DNA of 64,000 bases from Megamerina dolium (lineage: Eukaryota > Arthropoda > Insecta > Diptera > Megamerinidae): NCBI GenBank assembly GCA_963854835.1, contig OY978528.1, positions 54,098,508 through 54,162,507 of the forward strand, given 5' to 3'. The notes under the pieces are model-generated. The model did no database searches. It saw nothing but the letters and a program-made list of their open reading frames with translations, and was not told the origin of the DNA. A program made the position numbers and the translations under genes. Position 1 is the first letter of the stretch; the number at the start of each line of letters is the position of its first letter. Of the stretch, positions 11,453 through 23,970 are shown piece by piece.

Positions 11453-13440
11453 TAGTTAGGTGTTAAAGGATCAGTCATAACTTTTGACAGATTTGATAGT
11501 TCTGGTGTTAATTATACATGTACATGAGTAACACTTTCATTGTATTTCACATTTTATTAGGGCATTTTTATGAAATATCGCCTACTGCTGGTCTATTAAT
11601 ATATATGTGGTACATATATAATCTTTCAGTATGTATGCACGTAAGTATATGTTGTAAACTCTTAAGACCTATACATACGATAGTATAGAGCGTGAAAGTG
11701 CAGTAGGGTCATACTCGTGCGTGTTATGTACAATAGAAGCAGAATAAAGTATACATGCACAACATAATATGATTGAAGTGTTTTCCTTTTTGAGTACGTA
11801 AAAAAAAACAAAACAAAACAATAAGTAATAGCATAAGTGTAGTAGGTACTACTACTATGTGCAAGCGAGCTAAGTAGCTCAATTTAAATGATGCTTACAG
11901 AATGAAACGATGCACTTCAAATATACAAACAAACTGTTGCAACATAGAAACAATCATGATGAAAAAAAATTAAGATCAAGCCCTAAAGTGAGTAAAACAG
12001 TATAAATAAAAGAAATAAGAAACTAATAAAAATATTGTTGTTATAAAAAGAAAAACACTCAACAAGATCAGCAAGCTACACAACATGAGATCAAGATATC
12101 GAAAATACAGGCAAACATAACAATTTACATGTACACAATTCAAATAATACTCATACTTGGTAAGAATTAGCAAATGAGTGGAAGGAAGTACGACTAAGTA
12201 TAACATATGCAAAGCAAAGCAAATTGAAGGAAATTAAAAGAACAAAAAGAAATAAAAAAAAAAAATTTGAAATATGAAAAAGAGAATAAAAGTACGCGTT
12301 GTATCATCTTTACTACCTATCTACTGTCTGTACGATGAGTACTTGAATGTTAATAAAGTTCAATTGAATTTAAACAAAGCACTGTAAAAAGGTCAAGTAA
12401 CTTTCCTTACTCACAGCTTCTTACTCGTACATACGAGTATAGCATGTACAGATACATTTTACGTTCGACGATAACTACACAGTAAAAGTTGTACTTATGT
12501 AAATTGTATTGTTCATACATACATACATATATACATTCATACCACTCACATATAAACAAAATAATAAATTTTATAATAAATATAGGCACATAAATATTAG
12601 AATGCGATAAACTGAAAAAACTGCAACTAAAAGCAATGCAATAGAAACAAATACACTGAAATTATCATTACAAAGCGAAATGATTATATTGTAGGTACCT
12701 ATAAATTGACAAAGAGACAATGAGAAATAAAGATATATATATACAACAAAGGTACGTAAAAAATATGCATTAAAGTGTCTGTTAGCTGTATGAGGAATAG
12801 TGAGTTAATTAGATGAAAATATTTTTCATAAATTCGATAAAAGCGATAAGGATTTGTATCAATATTTTGAAAGCACAAAAAAATGAATATAAAACGACAA
12901 TGCATTATTGGAATCATTCCAAAATGTTCGAAGTTATGACACTTTTGCGTGAGAAGACAAGAAATCAGTAAAGAAATAATCTGCAATTGTTTGAGGTATG
13001 ACTGAGTTACTGATGCGAGTTACTGGTGCGAATGACCCAAAAACGTGTTATTAACAGTAAATATACATTTTGAGGGATTTTTCAAGACTTGAGAAACTTA
13101 ATCAAAAGCAATTTCTATATAACACATTCTGAACAACAAAAATATCGTTAATTAGCCAATTTCGGGTTCTAAGGAGCAGGTTTTAATTTCAATATTTTTG
13201 CATGACATCTTGTCGATCTATGCCCTTTTATCTATGAAGGAGAAAAATATGTGGTGTGTCGTCAAGTGCGTTCGAAAGTCTATAGTCTAGGGCTACTCTA
13301 ATGCACAATACATTCATACCAATAAGTATTAAAGCAAACAATAATTTTTTATAATTCAAGCGGAACGAACATTGGAAATATTCTCATAATTTTGAACTCA
13401 TGTGTGCTGAAGTGTGTTTGTATATTATGTAAATTTAAAC
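11453..13440. other. Non-coding stretch, nothing recognised
   Basis: Nearly 2 kb of AT-rich DNA with A-rich stretches (11790-12300) and short CATA/GTAC simple motifs. Frames such as those around 11976-12212 and 12699-12986 are Leu/Phe/Tyr/Ile-rich translations of A-rich DNA on the other strand and show no domain. Confidence 0.55.
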
Positions 13441-13565
13441 GTTACCAAAAGGAACCTACTTATATTTGCCGATTCTGAATGATGTAACTCTAGTGACATG
13501 ACATTTTAGTGATCGCCGGAACAATGCTTTTTCATATTGCCGGAATCTGAATCCAACACAGTGTT
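13441..13565 (-). repeat. SINE-like element fragment, inverted
   Basis: The segment AGGAACCTACTTATATTTGC followed by a CGATTCTGAATG run is the complement of the GGCTAATATAAGTAGGTTCC core of the SINE-like family (compare 58400-58435). The head and tail are lost. It lies just upstream of the LINE RNase H region. Confidence 0.65.
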
Positions 13566-13644
13566 TTACAAATGCTTGGTTTTTCTAATTGGCGCCAGCG
13601 AGCTTACTACAACTGGATCAAATCGTGTAATCGTCTAGGTTAGG

Positions 13645-14435
13645 TCTTTTCCAAGCGGAAGTGCATGCCATTCAAATATGCGTGCGAGAGTGTGTTCGAA
13701 GAAAGATGCAAGGATCCCACATTTATATATTATCAGATAACCAAGCAACTTTAAAAGCTCTTCAACCTTTTACAATTACCTCTAAATTAGTAGATGAATG
13801 TCTCAACATTCTAAATGAGTTAGGCAACCTAAATACTGTAGTATTAAGGTGGATACCTGGCCATGAAGGACACGAGGGGAACAAAACAGCTGATAAACTA
13901 GCCAAAATGGGCGCTTAAAAGCCCCTGAGCGGCCCTGAACCCTTCTGTGGTTTAGCTAGATGCCACGCCAAGGAGGTTATCAGGAAATGAAAGGAAAAAA
14001 AATAATGTGCAGAACACTGGCTCAATAGTACAGGCAGCGTCAAAACAGTTCCTAATCCCAAATAAAGGGATATCTAAAAAGATACTCACGTTTGGTAGAG
14101 CTGCCCTACGTATTCTTTGTGGTTATTTTACAGGCCAATTCAGACTCAGATATCACTTAAAGAAGATAGATCTATCAGACACTGATGTCTGTAGATTCTC
14201 CAACTTAGACATCGAAAGCTCGGAGCATATTCTCTGTGAATGTCAAGATCTTGGCAGACGAAGACTAAACCACTTTGGTGGCAGTACAGTGCCTCCATAT
14301 AAATTGTGGAATAATGAACCCACAAAGTGCTAAAATTGATTAAAAGCCTGAAAATTTAGTGTTACCCAAAGACTGCACAATAGATCAAGTCTGGTCGCAG
14401 TGCATAAGGGTCTGTAAATAATAATAATAGGTTAA
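13645..14435 (+). mobile_element. Non-LTR retrotransposon 3' end: RNase H and C-terminal tail, 5'-truncated
   Basis: From about 13648 the frame reads FQAEVHAIQ, then YILSDNQATLKAL, LRWIPGHEGHEGN and KTADKLAKMGA. These are the RNase H catalytic motifs (Glu, Asp, the His-containing PGH loop and the late Asp). After a stop and a frame disturbance at 13919-14000, the frame at 14007-14330 gives GRAALRILCGYFTGQFRLRYHL, LSDTDVCRF and SSEHILCEC, a Cys/His tail found downstream of RNase H in I/LOA/jockey-related LINEs. The copy ends in an AATAAT-type simple repeat near 14415-14430, the usual LINE 3' end. It is 5'-truncated and inactive. Confidence 0.85.
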
Positions 14436-15105
14436 GTTGAAGCAGTTGAGTCGAGAATTCACTAAGGCCAAATAAGTCTCACTGTGATGACGCAGGTAGG
14501 CTACCCGCTTTACCTTCGAAAACAATCCGAGTTTTGGGTAAGGCGTAACATGTTTCCCAGCTGATAGTGAGGTCGTATAAGAAGTTTCTGCTCAAATGAG
14601 TTATTCTCCGGACACTCACACAGGAGCTGAGTTAACTAATAAGTTAATAATTAAGGGTTGAATAAGAAAGTAATGCCGAATAAAGCAATTTTGGTTTCGT
14701 CGATGTCGTTTCGGTATTTTCGATTTCAGCAGTCTTAGCATCGCCTAAAAGCTAAAGATCGACCACAAAATAATTTTAAACCATCTGCATTAAGCAGGGT
14801 TCAAAAAGAAGCTCGACATTTGGAATTGACGTAAAAACCTGAATGAATTCCAATTGCCCAATTATACCGAACAGATAGATACTCCAGGAGCTTGGTTGGG
14901 AAGTTTTACTGCATTCAACGTATACTTCGGACCTGGCATCAATTGATTACTATATTTTTTGTAATAGCAAAAATGTCTTCTAAGAGCGAGGCTTCAAATA
15001 ATCGTACTGAATTTATATTTCCTCAAACTGATATTTCATACAAATAACTCTAAATAATTACGTCCGTGATTTGATCACATTTTCTGCATTTCTAAATGAC
15101 ACAGG
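14436..15105. other. Non-coding stretch, possible old repeat debris
   Basis: Less AT-rich than much of the window between 14450 and 14950, which suggests decayed inserted DNA, but I find no recognisable motif on either strand. Confidence 0.4.
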
Positions 15106-15107
15106 GT

Positions 15108-15556
15108 GATTTTTAAGAGTTTTTGGATTTGATTAAAAAAAAAAATTAAAAATTAGTGATAATGTTCGGCCGGTATCTCACGAATAAATCGGTAATTCAC
15201 GGTCATCAACAACACAGTCGGATTCAGCTGCGATATTTTCCTCTGACCGCACTCTACATATGCGTGTTGGTGCTTTAATGTTCAATAATGTAAATTTGGT
15301 GCGAAATTTAGTCACAAGATTCCGAATAGCCCACTCAGAAGGTCGCCCAAAGTGACCATAAAATGTACGAATGAATGAACCGAGAATGAATTTTGATAAT
15401 AAAATTCAATAATCTGCAAGCGTTGTTCGTTTGTAAGTCGATTCATGGTTAAATTAAAGACCAAACTGAACATGGTTGACAGTAACATGTTACACGAAAA
15501 CAGCTGAGCTGCCAAAAACAGTGTTGCCAAAAAGAAAGTTGCTAAAAAATCACCCT
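15108..15556 (-). mobile_element. Internally deleted mariner-superfamily element with CAGGGTG ends
   Basis: The block is bounded by CAGGGTGATTTTT at the left and its inverse AAAAATCACCCTG at the right. On the minus strand, just inside the right end (about 15447), a frame starts MNRLTNEQRLQIIEFYYQN, the N-terminus of a mariner-superfamily transposase with a helix-turn-helix; further pieces of the next 80 residues follow with frame breaks. The catalytic domain is absent. The copy at 50352-51065 supplies the C-terminal half of what appears to be the same transposase. This looks like a non-autonomous deletion derivative. Confidence 0.8.
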
Positions 15557-16716
15557 GTAGAACTTAAGAGAGATAACATTCTTTCAGACTTTCTTGTAAA
15601 AATGTAAAAACGCCATTAAAACCTAATATTAATAGTTATCGATTGCATTCTTTAACGATCATTAAAAATGATGCAATAGACCAATTTTCCTAAAAACAAT
15701 AAGGTAGCGTTAGAACAAGGTGAAATTTCACCATTTCCGGATTAATGAAATATTTACTGCATGCATTCAGTAATCGCATTAGAATAAAAATTATCACCAT
15801 CTTGGTATTCACACTAGATATTTTAAATTTTAGTATTTCCGATTACACGAAGCGATCGTCAGCAATAGAGTTTATAGCAGCGACGAAAGAATAAAACTTG
15901 TTGCAGCTATTAATGATAATTATAATCTTCATTATCATCATTGTCTCCATCACCATCATCATCAGTATCAATATCAGTATATCCAACATTAGAAATCATG
16001 TGACCCATATACAATATTTATACTGGCAGTAGCACAATGTGAGCAGAAGTAGCAACGATGTTGCTTTCAAGGTAATCTTGTACGAAAAATCTGTGTAAAT
16101 AAAGGAAAAAAAAAAAGAAAATAGGGAAAATACACCAACTAACTTCAAATATTAAAAACTGAAGAGAATAAGAAAAACAAATAAAAAAAAACGGTATAAT
16201 ACAAGAAACTTAAGACCGGGTCATTAAAACACAAAAGTTTATTAGACGACTAAGCAACCAACTATGAATACATTGTAATAAATCTGATACCAAGACAAAA
16301 ATACATATTGAAAACGGGTAGCAAAAGAAGCTGTAATAAAAACATACAAGTTGAAAAGCAAATAGAATGATTACAACAAAAGAGTAGAAGAAAAATAATT
16401 ACAATAAATAAAAAAAAAGCCAACATTACCAACAATGGCAACTAATCACGTGATTAACCAAGATATTTAAAGAGACATTAAACAGTAAAAACTTCTATTA
16501 AGAAATTGAAAAATGAGCAAAAACTTGCATTCATACTATATGGTATTATTAATGTATTATAAATGAAACCCTGTTCTCTATGAGTAATTGTAGTTAATTT
16601 TCTTTTTCTTTTGTATTAACCATTTTTTTTTCTGTTCTCAGTTGTTCAATTTAAAAAGAAAATCAAGCTTGTTACAATTGTTACATCTCTATAGTACATT
16701 GTTGTTATGCAGCAAC
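15557..16716. other. Non-coding stretch with A-rich tracts
   Basis: Contains a short CATCAT/ATCATC-rich stretch at 15920-15970 and long A-rich parts at 16100-16430. No gene, RNA or repeat family is recognisable. Confidence 0.55.
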
Positions 16717-16718
16717 TA

Positions 16719-17803
16719 CAGTCTGTTCACTAAATAACGATCACCCATAAAAAGAAAATAAATAATTTTTTGTTTAAACTTTTATTTTCTTAAAAATTGT
16801 ATCGAACGTATATTTGAAATAAAAAATTAATAGCTAGTCCAATCACCATTAATATTTAAAATAGCCTGACATGTTCGCTCACATTCTCTGCATACGTCAA
16901 TGAAAAACTCACTCATATTTTCGTCAGTGCAGTTTTTGTTTTGTTGTTGTAAAATTTTTTTTGGCAATATTTTGCTTCATTAGAGCCCAAACATTTTCGA
17001 TTCGGTTTACATCGGGGACTGGGATGGCAAATCAATCGTTTCGATATGGTTTTTTTCTTTCCACTCAGTACATAGGCGACTTCGGTGCTTTAGATCGTTA
17101 TGCTCCTGCAATATACAGACGTTCAAGTGGTCGATAAAGCATGTCAAAACTCAAAAACCATTTGCAGAAAAACAGCCATAAACATGCACCTTTGCAGGCT
17201 GCTTAATCGTTCTCTTCACAATTTTAACACCTTTTTCTGAGCAAACACGTTTCACTCCCTTGTTTAACCCAAAAGAAGATTCATCGGTGAAAATTAATTT
17301 AGTCCAGTCACGATTAATATTTTCTTTTGCCCAGTACAAGCGTGTTTCTATATATTTTTTGTGACAATAGTGGTTTGTTCCGTACACTATTGTAAACTAT
17401 TTTTTTTTTTCTTTAAGTCTTTTTCGAATCGTATTTAGTGATATATCTATTCCAGGAACAATAAGTTCTTTTGTGCTCCTCTTAAGGTAATTGAAGGATA
17501 TTTAAAAAAAATAGTGGCAATTGTCCCGCGATGAAGCAGAACGCCATCTAATTGGCGGTCCATTTTGGCCCTTGCGGATGTTTTATCAAGAAGTACGCTT
17601 CAAACCATCTTTTATCTATAGCGCTCATTGCAAAAATAGCAAATAATAATAGCAAACCAAATAATTCAATACTTCCACAAAACTTGTATAAAATTGAATT
17701 CTCGAACTTCACAACATCTAAAAAAAATCAGCTGATGTATGTATCGTCATGTGTCATAATTACACAGGGTGTAACAGATGATCGTTTTTTAATGAACAGA
17801 CTG
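16719..17803 (-). mobile_element. Tc1-like transposon with short inverted repeats, degenerate transposase
   Basis: The left end CAGTCTGTTCACTAAATAAC (from 16719) is matched by the inverse of TTTTTTAATGAACAGACTG ending at 17803. Both ends are flanked by TA (16717-16718 and 17804-17805), the target duplication of the superfamily, giving 1085 bp. On the minus strand the transposase shows WTKLIFTDESSFGLN (first catalytic Asp), KQPAKVHVYGCFSANGF, an EHNDLKHRSR block (second Asp), and a damaged DLPSQSP segment before the expected Glu. Several stops and frame changes, plus loss of most of the N-terminal DNA-binding region, make it inactive. The preserved ends suggest it is younger than the mariner remnants nearby. 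Confidence 0.85.
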
Positions 17804-17805
17804 TA

Positions 17806-18149
17806 TGTACAATATTTAGTATATGCTCAATACAAAGTTTCAAAGAAATACAAAAGTTAGAAAGACGAAATGCAATCGAATTTGCAAACAATAAAATCAC
17901 AAGAATTGATATTATGTAGTGCTTGAATAGAATTTAGTTCAAATTAATTGAAAATTTGTTATTTGCAAGCAAAGCAAGCATGGTCATCCCAGCATTCTAA
18001 TTTCAAATATATAGAATGACCTGCAGAAATTATTTCCCATATTTTGACAAAGGGATGGGAAAAGCTGTATGAAATATGAAGTGTAGTAAAAAGAAATCCA
18101 TTATAGATGGCTTTAGTATATCGTACTAAAAAAACTTTTCAGGCAGTTT
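17806..18149. other. Non-coding spacer between transposon remnants
   Basis: About 340 bp of AT-rich sequence without coding or repeat signal, between the TA flank of the Tc1-like element and the mariner remnant. Confidence 0.5.
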
Positions 18150-18840
18150 TGTGATTGCCTAACTCAGTATTGTTTGAGCAAGCGTCAAAGATGGACACCA
18201 GTAAAGAGAAATATGCCATATTTTACAGTTTTTTCTTCGATAAAGGCGAAAACGCAAGCCAGACGGCTGAAAATGTTAATAGTGTTAATGGTCCTGGTAC
18301 TGTAACAGCATTGGTTCCGGTAATTTTGATATCAAAGATGCACCACGCTCTGGAAGGCCAATTGCCGAAAATATCCATAAAATAATGGAAATCGTCTAGT
18401 CTGACCGTCATGATGCGACTGTTTCTATTGCCCAGGAGCTAAACATTGCACAAAAAACCGTTTGGAACCACACGAGTTAACGCAAAAAAACCTTATGGAC
18501 CGAACTTCCATCTGCGAATCACTGCTGAATCACAACAAAATCGATCCATTTCTGAAGCGGATGGTTATTGGGACGACAACGTCAAGCACAGACGGTTGTG
18601 GTCGAGTCGCGGTGAGCCAGCGCAAACGGTGGCCAAGCCAGGATTGACGGTCAGGAAGGTTTTGCTATGTGTTTGGTGGGATTGGCAGATAATCATCTAC
18701 TATGCGCTGCTCCCCTACGGCCAAACTCTTAATTCGGACCTCTGAAGGAAGCAATCGCCCAGAAGCAGGTAGCTTTGGCCAATAGGAGAGGAATTGTGTT
18801 CCATGAGGATAACGCCAGGGTACACACATCGATAGTTGTA
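18150..18840 (+). pseudogene. mariner transposase pseudogene, truncated
   Basis: Across shifting plus-strand frames the order of a mariner transposase is clear: KEKYAIFYSFFFDKGENASQ (first helix-turn-helix), a DAPRSGRP linker near 18325-18350, SIAQELNIAQKTVWNH (second DNA-binding part), then GEPAQTVAKPGLTVRKVLLC and VWWDWQIIIYYALLP (the core strand block), and finally VALANRRGIVFHEDNARVHTS (second catalytic Asp). The sequence stops there, so the third catalytic residue and the 3' end are deleted. At least three frameshifts and in-frame stops are present. It appears to be a mauritiana/irritans-like mariner, a judgement from motif wording only. Confidence 0.85.
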
Positions 18841-20876
18841 TATTTTTGTATAAAATTCAAGAACAAATATCTGACAATATCATAGTCAAAATTAGTTTCC
18901 ATCATTCAAATGGTTTTGACATACAAACAAACATTTGCCAAAAGAGGGTTACCAGTTTTAAGTTGGATTTTTATTTTTATAATTTTACTAGGAATTCTCT
19001 CTTCATGCATAACTTTCTGTGAAGCACTCATATCTATGAAAAAATTATTTATAACAAAATATTTTTTCACGAATTCCTCCGCATCATCCATCATACGAGT
19101 AAACCTTGATCTCGTAAATTCCAAATATCATCTAACTTAATAGATTTACCAACTAAGCAACTTTAACCAAAGAAATTAACAAACAAACAAAAAATACATT
19201 GTTTTAAATAGATCACAAAAAAAGACAACAAAATTAAGAATCACAAAAAAAAAGAGAAAAGTAAAACCGAAGCAAATCGATATACCAAAACGATTGCTGT
19301 TAACTTTGTAGTAGCACAAAAAAAAAAAAAATTTGGTTAGAAAGTTGCAGATGTTACTAAAAAACCATAGAGTTGGAGCAAGCGAACGAGAGACGAGAAA
19401 GGGTAAGAGAGTTACTTGTACTTTATAAATGAAAACAAGAATAGGATGAAGAAGAAATAAAGACAATAAAATGCAACTTTTTAGTGTATGTATAGGAGGA
19501 AAAGACTGAAACTATTGCAACACGAGAAATTTTGACTTTTGTTTTGGTTTTTCGTACAAGTATCTTCTGAGGAAAATCAACCACAGCAGAAATTGTAATT
19601 TAAGTGCATAAATAACTAGTTCAAAAGTAACTTGGTGCATTGTTTTCTATTCTTCTTTCTCTCATTCTCAAGATAATTTCAATTTTCCAAAATGAAAACA
19701 ACTTATAAAAAAAATTAGCCCAATAACAGTAAAAAACTGATGAATATATAACATCTTTCGAAATGGTTTGCTAGTGAAAGACATAAAACAAACAAAGACC
19801 ATAAAGTATTGTAGTAGATGTTTAAAATAAAGCAAGATGATGCGTCGTACACTAATAAAAATAGCAATTCATGAAAACTTTTTGTTTATAGTTGTTGTTT
19901 ATTGCTGAGTGGTGGCTCTTGTAAATACATAGCACTTCTGAAAACACAATAGAATAAATTTCTATAGGATTTTTCATATAGCAGCAGCGACAAATCATCA
20001 AAACAAAACAATTATATAATTATGGGTAGGGTGGTCAAAGAGTAATTCTACTCATTTGACTCTTCTTCCAATTCGGCTTGAGGTTTATAAAAAGCTCAAG
20101 TGAAACAATAAAAGCAATAGACAATTTTAAAGACAGTTTAAGGATTTATCAGATGTTTACCTATATATCTACAATATTATTATTCTTGGCCAATTGGAAA
20201 AAATACCGAATGATATTCCTCAGATAATTGCTATTGGACCTTCATTTCTCCGTCTTCGGAAGAAATATATGTATTTTTGTCAACGTTATGCCTTTCAATG
20301 AAATACTGATTTAATCGTTATTTTATGCAAACTGAATGCCCTTTGCTTCAACACAACGTAAAGAACTAAAACTATAAAATTTGCATACACACTGCTTATT
20401 AGCATGCAATAGAGACACAAGTCGTAAAAGCGTAGTGCAAATGGTCATGATTTAAAGGAAAATGATGAAATAAAGGAGATGGTGAAGTGATGTGGATTTC
20501 TCCATTTTCTGCATGCATGCTTTGTATGTCTAGTTCTACAGTTAGATTGAAGAGAGAAGAGAGGTAAATATTTTTATTGATTTAAAAGAAATACAATTTA
20601 CAATAAAACTTTTCGCCACTTATTTAAGAAATCATTTTAAAATCGATAAAAAGTGCATTTTAAAGTCATCTGCATTTTCATTTGTTTTGTTATTTATATT
20701 GTAATAATTGCACTCAAAGGATATATTAAGTTTGTGCTTCTGTTCTGTTGTTTCTTAAACTGCATGGGAGATAGTCTCAGAGATGGTGAAATGAAAACTG
20801 TAAACTTTCGTCTATAATATGACTACTATCAAAATTTAACATTAATTTATTCTTCAGTTATTGATTATAGTCAATA
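18841..20876. other. Non-coding stretch, nothing recognised
   Basis: Two kilobases of AT-rich sequence with A-rich segments at 19170-19350. The frames present (for example about 18910-19140) are short, without ATG context or domain signatures. Confidence 0.55.
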
Positions 20877-21540
20877 ACCCGGAAAAAAGAAAAATTCGCA
20901 TGTTTATTAAATATTGTTTTTCCAAAGTAAAAAATACTGCAACAACAGAAGAATAACTTGTCAAACATTATGCTGAATCTGCTCCATAGGATACAATGAT
21001 AAAATTTTGATTTGCTGAGTTTAAACGTGGGAGAATATTAACAAATTATGCTCTGGTAGATCAAATTCATTAAAGAAATCGAAAAAATTATTTTAGCCGA
21101 GCGTAAATTACCAGTGGGTGAATTGTAAGTATGGTATATGGCATGTTTCAGATGAACCTTTAGAAACAAAAAATCTAATATCGAAATGGTTGTCTAACAA
21201 TTGAGCAAAAACAATTACGAGCTGATGATTGTGGACGATATTTTAATAAAACATAACATGCGATTTGTAACTGTTGATGAAACCTGAATCCATCAGAATC
21301 AAATCAGCAATCAAAACAATGAATTAGACCTGGTGAAAGTCTTCTCTACGGGGTTTTGGTTTTTGGGGTACACAAGTTATAATACCTTATTCGACTATAT
21401 TGAAAATGGAACAACAATGACAGACCAATATATTTAAGACAATGCACCTGCGTCCCATTCATTAATTTCAAAATAGATCAACATTATTTTGTTGACATTA
21501 AGAAAATTCAAATGTTTATCGAGCTAAAGGGGGATGTCTA
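20877..21540 (+). pseudogene. Second mariner transposase remnant, heavily decayed
   Basis: The plus strand shows, in broken frames, a helix-turn-helix-like start (about 20900-21010), a RFVTVDETWIHQN-like block at about 21265-21300 (first catalytic Asp; one Trp codon is now TGA), GESLLYGVLVFGV, an ENGTTMTDQY segment at about 21400-21435 and DNAPASHS at about 21440-21460 (second catalytic Asp). Many stops. The 3' part runs into the TA microsatellite. Wording matches mariner more than Tc1. Confidence 0.75.
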
Positions 21541-21571
21541 TTGAGGAACAAACATAAATTTTGGGATATGT

Positions 21572-21875
<304 letters not shown>

Positions 21876-21879
<4 letters not shown>

Positions 21880-23685
21880 CTGAAGCTCCGGAATTTGCGC
21901 AGCCCTTCTATCTAGCTATTTGCCTGTCATTGAATAGTAGGCGATTAATAAATTTATTGAATGAACAATGTTAATTGAATAATAGGGACTTTGACATCAA
22001 ACTTATTTTTCGTAGACTGCGGAGTGCCCCAACCTATAATAATGTAGTTAGCTGCTATACTTTTTCAGCGGTATACATATACATATATTTTTGCTTAATT
22101 CTTTTTCTAAACAACGAAAACATGTCGCACGCCTTTACGACATTCCCTTACAACAACAATGATCGTACAGAAGAATTATAATTTTAAATACTTACTTTAA
22201 CATTTGTATTCTTTTCATAGTTGTAACCACTTTTATTTTCATGCTTGAATTCATTTTAAGTTTCTCATACCATGTTGTTCATTTTTGCGTATATATATGT
22301 GTACACTTGTATGTGTAGTATTCTTACGCAAAAGAATATCTTGGTTTTTGCATTTCAAAATGTTTTTTTTTGTTGTCATTTTCAAAGAAGAAATCAACAA
22401 ACCGTCAAGAAACAAAATAAATATTGTTTTAAAAAGTTTTATTGTATTCTTCAAGACGAGCTTGATGAATCACTCTGATAAGAACAACAAATAAAGGAAA
22501 TTGCTATTCTAAAGGTGATGCGTGAAGAGCATTATAAATAGGTACCTATAAGAAAAAGCGAGAATAAAGCGAGTTCAAAAGAAACTCAAGAAATGCAAAC
22601 GAAAAATTAAGAACCACATTATAGTAGATCACAAAATAATCATAAAAATAAATTATATCATGCAAAATTAACCACAACAATATTTGTACACACACATATA
22701 TTTGTATTGCCAATCAGAGAAGTTTCTTTAGTATAATGATGGTCATTCGTATAACCAAATGAGCCAATTAAGACAACAGTAATTTGCCAAATGTAAAATT
22801 TTTGAATTAATCATATTTCTTTCTATTAATTTTTTTGTATTGTAATTATGATTGATAAAGTTTACCATATTTTAGGAACAATCTAAGTATTTCAGTATTT
22901 GAGTCAGATTCAGTAAAAATTTTAATTTTCAACTAAGGCTAACGATTTTATAATTTTTTATATCCATGACTACGTTGAAAATTTAAAATTATTAATGAAG
23001 TTTTCGTATTTTTGTTTTTCATTGCAAATATATTTGGTATAGTTTATCATGGTAAATAATTTATATGAAAAAAAAAACAAGCTGTTGCTTGTGGGGTTGC
23101 TGCTTGGCTGTTGCTAAAGCTATTAATAGCCATATGATTAGCTATCCTCGTCCATTGCAGAAAATCGGTAAGTCTTAGTTTGTTTTTAGTCATCAGTTTT
23201 GCTTAAATTTATTCAGACATTTTCTTCTCCTGCACTTCACCTTTTAAAACAAATGTGTTGCATTCGATGATTCTTTAAAAACATCAAGCAGACAAAAATG
23301 GTTTGTAGCACTAAATAATTTCAATGAACAGTTTTAGAAATGACAGCTTTTTCAACTTTTTCACAAATTAGTGAATTAATCAGTCAGGCATTATTGCCGA
23401 ATTTTTCATATAACAGAAAATATAATATACATTGTAAAAATTAATATAAAATTATCGAAACCGCAATTTTTGCAAAATTTAAATTTCGACATTGCAAAAT
23501 TTTTTGCAATAAAGTCGAAAATCAAAATCCATACATTCTTCTTTCGACATATTTCAATTGTTTTGCAACAATGTCGAAAAGCAAAATGTACTGGAGTCAA
23601 AGTAAATTTTAATATGTATGTACAATTCTTCTTCTTCTTTGTCTTCTTAGTTTTAACAGCTGCTACAAAAGCATGAAATCGACAA
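21876..23685. other. Non-coding stretch, nothing assigned
   Basis: AT-rich. Around 23455-23600 there are several related TTTCGACAT / GTCGAAA words on both strands that give weak self-complementarity, possibly a decayed inverted-repeat element. No exon or gene is supported. Confidence 0.45.
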
Positions 23686-23970
23686 ATAACCCCATAACTG
23701 CTCAGGAATCGTCCCAAAGGGGTCAACTATATGACCGACTCACACTAATTTTTTTCCTAAACATTTTCTCTAAGCATAACGACCCCCTATCTCCATCTCT
23801 TAAGAGGACTCCCATAGAAAATGATCGTAAAAACAACTGAATCGCTCCTAGAGCGATCAAATGTATAACCCCCCTCCATTAATTTGTTTCTCCTTAACAT
23901 TTCCTCTAAAGCTACCAAATATCTCCACTTCTTAAGCGGGTAGTCAAAATTTCATACTTCATACAACTTC
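23686..23970. repeat. Dispersed repeat copy (shared with 46900-47170)
   Basis: The segment CGACAAATAACCCCATAACTG followed by a CAGGAATCGTCC-like run corresponds to CGACAAATAACTCCATAATTG and GAGGAATTGTCC near 47020-47055. Both are followed by a GACC-rich stretch and a CTTAAG-containing line. The two are diverged but colinear over about 150 bp. Family unknown. Confidence 0.5.

Noticed and set aside
23406..23726. 106-codon minus-strand frame and a weak inverted repeat around GTCGAAA words
   Set aside because: The frame is Lys/Phe/Cys-rich from AT-rich DNA. The inverted words are too short and irregular to support a fold-back element.
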